Virus record (IMG/VR): IMGVR_UViG_3300031787_006401
Coordinates: 49,433 to 113,432 of that record
Source of the DNA: a virus
Direction: 5' to 3' (one strand)
Length of the DNA: 64,000 nt
The translations under genes were made by a program, and so were the position numbers. Shown one piece after another: positions 9,182-21,100 of the stretch. The notes under the pieces were generated by a model, which saw nothing but the letters and a program-made list of their open reading frames with translations, did not search any database and was not told where the DNA came from. Each line of letters starts with the position of its first letter. The first letter of the stretch is position 1.

Positions 9182-12100
9182 TAGGTAACTGTATTGTTGC
9201 TTCACGCAAGAATCTTGCGATGCTGTTCTCAGACGTTGTCAAAGACTCCCCAGAATCAACCCAAGTTCTTCCTAGTTTTCTAACTATTCTAATATCAACA
9301 TCATTAGGAGGAGCAATTGCAAGTATAAGATTACCGTTGTTAACAGTGTATTCTGCCGGCAATACTACATCTGCTTCGTTACTGTCTAAGTTTAATGCTG
9401 CATTATACACAGACAACGTTGTTTTTCTTAGTCTTCTACCAGCAACAAACACCTCAATTTCATTTACACTTTGTGGAACAAAGTTTAGAGAATATTCAGT
9501 TGTTGTTGTGCTGTCGTTGGTTCTGATAGTTTGAATCAAGAAGTTGTCATTATAGTTAACTGTCTCGTTGGGTCCTTGACCTTGTGCTATTGTCCCTGTT
9601 GCATAAATGTCTTTTACACCAGTTCCTAGTGTACCTCTACGTAACTGTAGAAGAGCATTTCCGTTGATTTCAAAGTATTCAATTCTTTCGCCTTCAACAA
9701 AGACAACACCTGGAATATTTTGTGCTCTGTTTGGAACAAACATTCCTGTAACGTCATCTAGTAATATTCTAACATCATACCAATTTAACGGCGATGCAAG
9801 AACATAACTGTTTTTTTGATTAAGTCTCTTGTAGTGTGTTCTGTTTAGCATATCTTTGAAAATTCTATAACCAAATCTTTGTGTAATTGGTGTGTTACCA
9901 AATTGTATTACATCAACTACATCGTTTGCTGAAAGGCTATTAACCAGTTGTATTGCATTTTTAGATTCTACTAGAGCATAATCAACGTTAGGAGTTAACA
10001 ATACTTCGTTTACTGCTACCCAAGCATAATTTGCACTAGAAATATTTCCTCTTAAAGGTATATAACCACTGCTTATCAAATTACGCTTTATATAGTCAGG
10101 AGAGTCAATTGGTATAACTGCATCTGGCACAACGGTATATGTAATTCTTTCAAAATTGTTTATATCGTGATTGCTGAATTGATATATTTCAACTGTTTCT
10201 CCAGAACTAGGCGGAATTACAAATGTTAGATTTTTACTTAGTACATATTCAACTGTTTCAATTTGTGTTGTAATACTACTGCTTCCTACTGAAACTACAA
10301 ACTCGTTATCTACTATATAAGCATCTTTGATTTCCGGCTGCTTTGATGCAAATGTAACTTCAGTTGCTTGAACAGCAATTGCTACTGCTGTATACGTATC
10401 TCCAGTAAACACCGATGTCAATTCAACTGTATCACCCACACTAATCAGCGTCGAAACGTTGCTTGAGAATACAATATTTGTATCCAAGAAATAATAAGCA
10501 GCATTTTTAACAATGTAGATATCAAGTCTACTTCCTGCTGTTGCAATATCATTTCTTAGAAGGACAATTCTTCCGTTTACTGGATCGTATGTGAATTGTT
10601 CTTCTGTTAGTTGAACACGATCCGCAAAGACCAATACATCTGCACTATCAATTGCAGTTGTGTCATCAAATTGCCATGCTTCTATATCATATACTCTATT
10701 GCTTGTAGTAGTATAGGAGATACTGTATCCGGGCTGTAAAATTCTATTGTTGATTTTTACAACAATATTATGAGATATCGGATCATAGTTAAATGGCTCA
10801 GATTCTAATACGTGATAATTTTCAACTCCGTCCGAAGCAAATGTTTTGTCTATAGAAACTTGACTGTAGGACTTTACTGTGCTATTATATAAACTGTATT
10901 GTACAAATGCACCTTCGGTTAAAACTGATGAATCAAATACAATCTTTATTCTATTTGCAGCGCCATCAGCAGTGGTTGATTTTACTAAACTATAATCAGA
11001 ACCTAAAATCATGACTTTGCCATTAATGGTTACAAAGGACGATAGTTCATCAGTCCAAGTAATGCCGGTAAGCAACTGTGTGGTTGATCCATCAGATACA
11101 AAATAATCAGTATCTAATAAGTTAGCACCATTTGTGCCGATGGTCATAATCGACAGTGCTGACCCTACTAACTGAGTACTGTCTTCAAAAGTTAAAGTAT
11201 GATTTGCATAATCTATAACATACTGTGTTGGCATTAAGAATTGATTGTCTATCTTAACAATAACAGCATCCTCGGACTGCGGTATCGACGGCAAGTCAAA
11301 TGTATATGTTGATCCATCAATATTATAACTTGCCACACCTATAATTCCAGTACCGTCAGAAGTTCTATGATAAACACGAATGTCTAGTGTGTCATACATT
11401 TGTCCAGGTACTAATTCTTCAGGACCTTTACTGGTTGTAGCAGTAACAAAGCCGTCACCGTCGATTACAATATCTTCTGCTGCAATACCAGTTGCTGTTG
11501 TTCCAGCAAAGTTACCGCCGATCAACGATGTGTCAAAACTATTGTCAGATGGTTGATAACTACCATCGCTGGTAACTTTTCTAATAATAATCACATCATT
11601 GGCTATTGTAGTAATCGCTTCTTCGTTTATTATTACTGTGGTTGTAATACCATCGCCTACAATAGTTTGCATTACTGCATTGGGATTTGTAACAACACCG
11701 CTTGTTTCAAAGTTTGGATCGTCAAGTCTTACACCGTTTAGATATAGATTATACTCAACATCATTCTCAAGTGGTTGAGAAAGTTCAAACGTATTTGTGC
11801 TTCCGTCTAATACAAAAATCTCGTCTTCGTATTGATTGTCAAATGTATCCCATGGCAAAGAAGCAAATCCTGCAGAATCAAAGCCCTGTTCAGTACCAAA
11901 TCCGTAGGTGTCAATTTTAACACCACTGTATTCAATACCGTCCATCAACTGTGCTAGATCTTTACCTGCCATACCGGTTGTTGGGTTATAAAAGAAATTG
12001 ATTCTGTCTGCGGCAGTTAACATTGCTACAGACTTTTCGTATCTAATTTCAACAGTTGCACCTATTGCAGGAGCATCAACAAATTCTACATAACCTATTA

Positions 12101-15100
12101 ATCTATTATAGGTCTTTGTAGTGTCTTTGTCATTGCCAACAGTATACTTACTGCTTAGTTGTAATATTCCGTTTACGTAAACTGAATACTTGTTGGTTCT
12201 TAGGTCCATCGGCCATTTTAGCACAAACTTTTCTTTTGCACCTGTTCCAGTAAATGTTTCAATTTCTGATAAATCGGTGTACAGATACGAGCCAGTAACT
12301 CTGTCAAACTTAATTACCATATGTGTAGAACGAACTTTGCTATTTCCTAAAATAGCAACTGCTTTAGCAGGTGTACCGTTTTCCTCAAGCGATCCATTGA
12401 TTACAATTTCTGGAGATACGTAATACTTGTCTCCAGTATTTGTAATTTCAATTGTTGACACTGACCCTTTGCTTAGGTATGCTTTGGCTGTTGTACCGTT
12501 GCTGTTTATAATTTCAACCACAGGTGTTTCTTTGTAGCCACTGCCAGGTTCAGTTACTTCAATTCTTACAATATCGTAGCCATTGTTGTCTAACCAACTC
12601 TTAAATGGATAGTCGACATACTTTGGAAGTAAATCTACAACTTCGCCGTTGCGTAACTTAGCATAACTTGTTTCGATCTCTTTTGTTACATCGTTATAAC
12701 TAGGAGGCAAATCAAAGTCAGTGGTCAATGAACGTGTAGGTTCCATACGATCGTAAGAACTAATATACTCTCTTACTTTAGTATGATATGGTTTAACTTC
12801 GTTGACGTAATCTTCATAGTTTTCAAGATTGTCATTTTGGAATGTAACTTTTTGTGCTAGACTGCCGAGGTTATGCTTTGCTCTTACAAAACTAGTTTTA
12901 AATGCCCAATCAATGTTTGGTTGTTCTGCAAATGCATAACGTAGTCCTGCAAAGAATAATCTATTGTATTCTGTTTCAAGTTCGCCTATAAAGATGTCAT
13001 CACGTAGTGCTGTTAATATATTTCTTAACTCAAATACAGGTTCTCTGTCATAGAACGTAATGTCAAATACGTTAGCATCGTATCCACTTGTCTTTGTAGC
13101 ATAATCATACAATCTTGTACTTAATTGTATTGTTCCGTTTTGTCTACCAATGGTTTTATAGTTAACAGTGTAGTCTTCAGTCGGAATATTATCTATTTTT
13201 TCAAGTAGTAGCCAGCCGCCTGTTCCGATAGTGTTAATTTTTACAATTTCACCAATGTCTGCTTCTGTTCCAAACAGTTCATAACTTTGATCAACAACGT
13301 GGTCAACTGCTGTTAAAGAATTATATCCATCTGCATACCAGTCAACATAATCCCAATATCTTGTGGTGTCAAATGCTTGGTTGTCAGATCTGCTCCAAGT
13401 CTTGGTTAACTTATCCCAAACATAAATTGCCCAACGTCCGCCAATTTCACTGTCTACGTTTACTAAAGCACTGAATTTACGAACTGTAAGTCTAGTACTA
13501 CCGGTGTAGTTATTGCCACTTGATCTTACAAATACACTGGTAATTTGACCTAGATTGTTGATTGTTGCTTTGAGAATTGCTCCTGTACCGCTGTTATCAT
13601 CAATCTCAATGTTAGGTGCTACACGATAGCCTCGGCCTGGATCAACGATAGTAGCGCCTGTGATTTTTCCATTTACTATAATCGGTGTTAAAACTGCTTG
13701 TTGAACTTTGGCCACGCCAACAGAATCAAGTTCCAATACTGTGTCTACAACAATGTCGTACTTTCCAGTATTGATACTTGGCTTTTCGTCAACTGCTAAC
13801 AAGTTTGATATATCAAAGTTATCAACAATTTGATACTGAATTAATACACTGTTGACTCTTTCAACAAACTGCTTGACTGCTTCAAGTCTGTTTATAAACA
13901 TGCTCTGTCTTGGTCTATTAAAAATGCCATACTTTTGTTTTGCTGAAAGCAATGGATCCGGTACTGTTTTATTGTTTATATCGTAACCAATTAAACTGTC
14001 GAACCACTTTTGTTCAATTTCTGAATTAATCTTACTTGTACCAAGACCTTCGGTGAGAAGTTGGTATTCGCTGTGAATGTTGGTTTGTAATTCTGCATCT
14101 TTTAAGAATGTAAAGTGAAGTACAGTATTTGTACCTTCAACAAAGTTCTTTAGATTATAAAGTGCAAAACTGTCCTCGCCGATGATTGCGGCAAATCTAT
14201 AACCCTGCCCTGCTGGGTCTGCAATCAACTGTTCAACATCAAATGCAGAAATGCTTCTTAGGATATTTGTCGGAACAATACGCTTGCTCTTAACCCAATA
14301 GTAATACTTTGTTCTAAAACTGCCAGCAACTGGATCGTATATTTTTTTAGTACTATAAACTGTGTTGTCGTACTTGGTGGTTCCACTGATGCCTTCGGCA
14401 AATCCTCGATTGGAATCTGCTCTGCTGTTCCATTCGCTAGGTGTATATTTTGTACCTACCCATTCGTAAACATCGATACTTGCACCAGGAATTAATTTGT
14501 TCCAAGTGCTAATTCTATATTGACTATCACCTTGATAAGAATTGTACCAACTTGCGGTACTTAGATCCCACCATAATTTTCCTACATTTTCTTCAGCCCA
14601 GTTACTCGAACTGTCAACTACAACCGACGGATTGTTTTCTTCGTTGTTCGAATAGATTGCTGGATCGTAAAATGTTTTCCATGTAATTTCTTGTTCTGCT
14701 GGGCCAGCAATTTTACCCTGACGTGGATCAATTAGATCAACGCTGGTTAGTATATCATTTAAGTCTGCTGAGTACAAGAATACACGTTGTATTTTTGATA
14801 GATCAGTTTTTTCAGACTGTGCTGTTAGTAGTTCCCAACTGTTTGTATTTTTAGGCGCTCTTAGATCTGCAAATACACCCAATGACGAATCTTCTGTTAG
14901 ATTATAATTTCCTACCAAGTCATTGTCAAGTGTAGTAGACGGATTTAATTTTGGTAAACCAATATAAATGTGATTGTCATTTAACTTAAAGTTACTGATG
15001 TTATTATATTTTGTATTTCTGTTATACTGTAGATCTTCGCCGTAGATATAGTAGTCGCCAATTTCTTGGAATACGCCTATTCTTCCTACGTCTTTTTCCA

Positions 15101-18100
15101 GTGTCATAAAAGTAGTTGTTCCAGAATCAAATGTAGTTTTGTTTGTCAACTCTGTTGAATTAGAATCTAATACATATCTTGAAACAATGTTGTTTCCAAG
15201 TTCATCGACCCCAACAACTGTAGGAGGTAAAATTTCAGAATAAGTGTCAAAAGTAGTTATAATTCTTCTATCACTATTCTTGCTAGAGATTGCTAACTTG
15301 TTTGAATTAAAGTCAACACCATTTCCAAATGCTTCATTCTTTTCATCAAACGGACTAGACAGTGTTTGTTGAATTTGGAATGTTGAAATATTATTAACTG
15401 TTGATTGTGCATAGACATAAACGCAACCTTTGTCAATGCCGTTGACATCGTTTGTTGGTGCACCTATAGCAATTTTTGTACCAGCGTCGTTGATTGAAAT
15501 TACATGAGCAAAATCTTCTTTGCTATCTTCTGTATCAATGGATTGGGCAAATTGCCATCTATCAAGTGGCTTTCTGTATATCGAAACACGCTCTGTTATC
15601 GCAGTTAAGTCTTCGGCAATTACACCATACTGTCCTTTTGCTGCTAATACCAAAACATCACCGTGAGCGTTAACATCAAACTTTTCACCAATGTTTTTTA
15701 TGCCAAGACCAGCATCATTAAAGTCACTGTCTTGATCCCCATCGATGATGTCTGAGCGTGGAATAAATCCTGTATATTCTACATTGTTGTCGCTTACAGT
15801 CACAGATCTTTCTAATAAATCAACTTCAGTAGTCGGTGCTATAAGATCAGAAATTATTGTTCTTAATGTTCCGTTATAGAATACAATGTTATTTCTATAA
15901 TAATTTACTGTAGTTTCATACAATCCTTTGTAGTTTCTATCAACTGTGTATGTCCATTCTCCGGATAAATTATCAATAAAATAAATTCTTCCTTTGCTTA
16001 CATTTTCTTCACCAGGAGCACCTACAAACAATTTGGCATTGCCATCAAGTGTATTCTTTAGAATAACTCGGTAGCCAAATCTTTCGTTTGTAGAAGGGTT
16101 AGGACTACAAATTGTGTGAGACAAGTTGTATGTACCAGAAGTATCTCTTTCGTACAAGTACACTACACCCTGTGAAGTATAAGTCGACGCAGTAGCAAGT
16201 ACGCTAGTTGTTGCTTCAATAAAATATGCAGATTCCCAATCTTGATTGTCATCGGTAATTGTGCTGTCTGCATTCCAGTCCAACACGTCAACTTTTGCTT
16301 TCCAAAGAGTTCCTCTATTTCTTACAATGTCACCCTGATCATAGTTCTCGCCAACAGTAATGTCTCCTCTAAATCTAGTTTGAACATTACTTGCATAAGG
16401 TGCACCAACTGCAATATATTTTCCATCGGGGCTTACACTAACACTGAATCCGTATCCACCAACGCCAGTATAAACGTCAGTTGGTTCTACTGCTTGATAA
16501 AAACTTGTAGTAAAGGATTCAATGTTTCTAGTATAGATTCTTAAAATGCCATCTCTGTCTAGTCTAGGAGATGAACTTGATATTGCAATTACAGTATTTG
16601 ATGCGTTTGCATCAAAACTATGAGAGAACCCGTCGCCTTCTTCGGTTGGGTTTAGTATCTCATCTTGTACTGCAAATATGTTTTTATTTGTATATACACC
16701 CCAGTTACCGTCACCTTTGTTGTCAATCCAGATTTTGTCACTGATGTCATTTCTTAACTGTTCAATACTTTGATTAACTGAGTTTGCATCTGCAAATCTT
16801 CTTTCAACAAATCTTGCAATTGCAACTTCTGTACTGTCTGGAGATTCGTAATCTGATGCAAAAGTTTTATCAGTTAACAAGTAAATCTTATCGGCTACTC
16901 GTTTGTGTAGTTTATAAAAACCTTTTAGATCAGTATCTGCTGTACTGATGCCAATGATTTCACCTTCGATAAAGTCTGGTGTTGGATCGATGGTTAAAGT
17001 TATGCCTTCAACAACAACTCCGTTGTCGTCACGATTAAAACCAAAAGGAATCTCGTTTTGGAAACCAACAATGTTGTATGGTGTTCTTGCCATACGTAAT
17101 ACTGTCCAATCTTGATCGTAATTTGTAATCCAGAAGAAATCACCTGCTTGATACTGTTCAATATCTAGTTGAAGAATGCCGTCATAGTCGTTGACAATCT
17201 CCGAGATTTCTTGGTCTCTAACATAGCCGTTGTCGGTTGTATATGTTTTGATATCATTTAAAATAGTAAAGGGTTTATGAGTATAATCTTCAGGCTTCTG
17301 ATATGCCTGGAATGGAGCAATTTCGTAAACCAAGTCTGTTCTAGTTGGAGAAATATTATTAACCAACTCAATAATCTGTGGCTCAAGTCTATACTTGCTT
17401 TCGTCTAATAGATATTCAACTTCCACAAGGTTATCAATTGCACCGTACTGTCCTAGACGAATTGCCCACTCTTCGTAGAATTCAAGACTATCGGTGTTTG
17501 CACTGCTCAATGCATCGAACAGTTTTGTTAATGAATTTTTAGTACCCTTGTCTTGAATAAATCCTTGATAAAACTTGTACTGGCTTACACTATCTGTGAT
17601 AATGTTTGCAAGATATTCTCTCTTCTGGTAACCAATTAAGTGTTGTGCAAGTCGTTCCTGTTCAGTATCAAAGTTGTCTGTTTCAAGATCGTAGAAATCA
17701 GAAATCTGTGCTGCTTTGTAATCCCAGTTTGGAAGCATACGAGGTTCAGGACGTTCATCTAGTCTGTTCCAACGATTGGCATTGAAAAATTCGTCGCTAG
17801 TGTGTTTGATGTTTGAACTGTAGAAGAATTCTTTGTACTTAACTACATCGCCGATTGCATAGTCAGTGTAAGTTGACCAATTTTTTACTTTGGCGTTGTC
17901 GTAGATAAATCCAGGAATGTTTAATCCGCCGTTCCAGTTATCGGTTCTGTAACCAACAACCTTGATACGCTCTTGTCTATAACCAGGAATCTTATCGTAG
18001 ATAACGTCATTAAACACAGTTTCATTGTCAATTAAAATAACATGTTCTTTTTGAACAAGTGGTAACTTAACTAGATAAATTCCGTCGTCAATGTTAATAG

Positions 18101-21100
18101 GCTTAACACCAAAGGTATTTGAGTTGTCTCTAAAAATGTTTGAGAAATCTTTACTTATTTTAGATCCGTCGCCTGCTAAGATACTATATTCGTAGAATGA
18201 ATCATATATATCATCTACTACAAAATACTGCTTTTCAAATACTACTTTGTTAGCAACAGGACTTACTACAAGCACTGTACTATTGTCCCAATTTTGTGTT
18301 ACCCAGAACATAAATTCTTTAACACAAAGTTTCATATCTTCTACTGCTTCAGTTTCAGTATTATAAAATTCAAATTTAAAACCACTGTCGGTTAGATACT
18401 TTTCGTATCCAAGCATAAAGTCAACTACATCTTGCACAGATTCCAACAACGAACCGTATACAAGTTGCGATACTTCTGTTTCAAAGTCTCGTCTTAGTAT
18501 AGCAGTTAATCCGCCAACAATTGGCAACTCGGCAAGTTTAACAAACTTTGTTGAATCAAACTCATCAGTGCTGGTGTGTGTAATTTTAGTTCTGTAATAA
18601 AAAGCGTTGTAAAGAACTACTAATCCAGAAACATAATCTTTTCCAGAATCCCATTCAACAAACTTTTCACTAATTCCACCAACTGTTATAGACGGATCTA
18701 CAGTTCTGTCTTTTGGAGTATAATAATTAAAGACCGGATCTTCTTTGTCGTATCCAGAAATTACATATCCTGATTCAGTTTTTTCAATAATAATACCACT
18801 TAGTACCGCAGTTTCTAAAGGACTGCTGGTATTAAGTATAACCTGATAGTTTTCGTCCGGCACAAATACGCTGCTTTTGTTAAGCGGACTTCTACTGTCT
18901 AGAACTAGTTTTAGTTTTGACTTGTCTGTGAATCCGCCTAGTTTAATTGCCAGTTGATTTGTTAGATTGGTTAATTGTTCTTTATAGTCTGTGTATCTAA
19001 TAGCAACTCTACTTGCCATATAGTTACTAACATAATTAACTAGTCCAGATGTTAGATTTAACGTGTCGTTTAACGATATAGCAGGAAATACTAAATCAGA
19101 AAGTGCAATTCTCTTTTGTGTATCTTTGTAGATAATGTTACCTGCAAGGTCACGTTCTGTTCTGCTATAATCGTAACCAAGTCCAATTATCTTTGATGGT
19201 TGTAGCAGTATCCATGCAGTTAATAAACTAAACGGATATTCGCTGCTACGTCTCCATGCTGTTTCAACTGGTGCTTGATCTCCAAATGTAAAGACGTTCT
19301 TTGATTCTGTTAGAATAAAGTTCTTTGCAATGTTGCTTTCTAATGGGCTTAGTAAACGACCGTACTCGTCTACTGGAATATAAGTTAATAGATCCAGTCT
19401 TTGGTATTTTTTATTTCTAATAACTGCTTTACCGGGCTCTCTAACAATACCCTGTGACAGGTCTCTCCAGAGAACAAGATTGTCCTTGGTGTACGGTGCA
19501 GCGCCGTACACTGATTCCCACCAAGTTGGTTTAATTGTAAAACCAATCATTTCCCACGGATTGGTGTGCGGTCTATCTGTGTCATAATAGAACTTGTAGA
19601 TACTTCTCCAGTAACCAGTTAACGGGTTGCTGTCTTTGTCTGTGGTTCTAGAATAGTTAAAAGTAAACGAATTCTCGTTGTTCCAAAAGTTGTGTTCTGC
19701 AAAGTTTGGATTTCCAGCGATGTCAAGCCATTGAGAAAAATCTGCTGTCATTGCACGATTTATATCTGTGATAGAAAATCCTGTTGATCTACTAATACTA
19801 GGAACAAAGTCGTTGATATCTACTAAATCAGTATTGTACTGTGTTTTAATATTATTAAAGATTCTATATTCAAGTTCAAGAATAAGTTCGTCTCTATAAT
19901 CATCAAATGCTAGAGTAAGACTGCCATCGTGACCCTGTATCATTCGTCTTGGAGTTGCATAAGTATTATCTTCAATGATAACAGGATGATACTTAGGATA
20001 CAATCCTATTTTTGTTGGCGTAGGAGGAATATGCAACCCGTTGGTTGATTCGTATTCATAAACTTCGATTAAGTCACCGTCTTGTAAATCAAGTGTTACA
20101 TAAACAAAACTATCAGTGAATGTGTAATCTCTTTCATGCAACAACTGTTCACTGTTCAAGTAAACATTTACTGCTTTTGTTGAAAGAGAAGTTAGATTGA
20201 AATTTTGTGATAGTGCAAAATATGCAGGACCGTTGTATTCGATAGTATGAATTGTTTTTCTTGCTGCACCAAATCCAATCATGTCTCCAAAATAAAATGG
20301 TCTAGAAGATATAAAATCTTTTTTGATAGTGCTTAAAATTAAGTCAACATGATCTTTTACAGGTCCATGAAATCCTGTCTTTTCTGCTTCGTATAAAAAC
20401 TTTCTTTTAAATTTTGCATACTCTTTACGAGCATATCTAATACTTTTTATAATATTAGAATTTTTATCAGTCATGTGGTACAACGAGAGATTAACAGGAC
20501 CACTGTGTTGTACAAACTTTTGTCCGTATGCTGTTACGTTTCCTAAGTCTCTTAGATTGGAGATTCCAGGAAACGATCCAGTGTATTCCGCAACTTCTTC
20601 AATAATACTTTCAACGTGATCGTTTACTTCACCTAAAGTAAATGTTGTTATATTTTCATTCAATGGATTCTTTTCAAAGTTTATAGGAACTTCGTAAAAT
20701 CCTTTTGAATTTTTAGGAGCCGCACTATAACACTTTAATAAAACAATATCATCTACTGTTGCGTTTACAGTTAAAACAACTGTTGCAAATCCATTGATGT
20801 TTTGTATTGTAAAATCTTTGTTTAGTTCTTTTCTTGTTCCGTTGATAAAGACTTTTACAAACAAGTCAGTCAAACTTCCGCTGTTATTATAAACGTCAAC
20901 TCGGAAATTATTAACTTGACTCGAAACGTTGTACTGTCTAACCACAGCCTGTTTGCTGTTTGCAATTGCCTTTTTCCAACCGTTTACATATACAAAGTCT
21001 GTGCCTGCTGAATTATACTTTTTTAAATATCCTACGTCTGTAAAGATATTTGCTGCGCCCGAAGGTTCAATCTGATATTCTACTGATTCACTTAAAAGAT

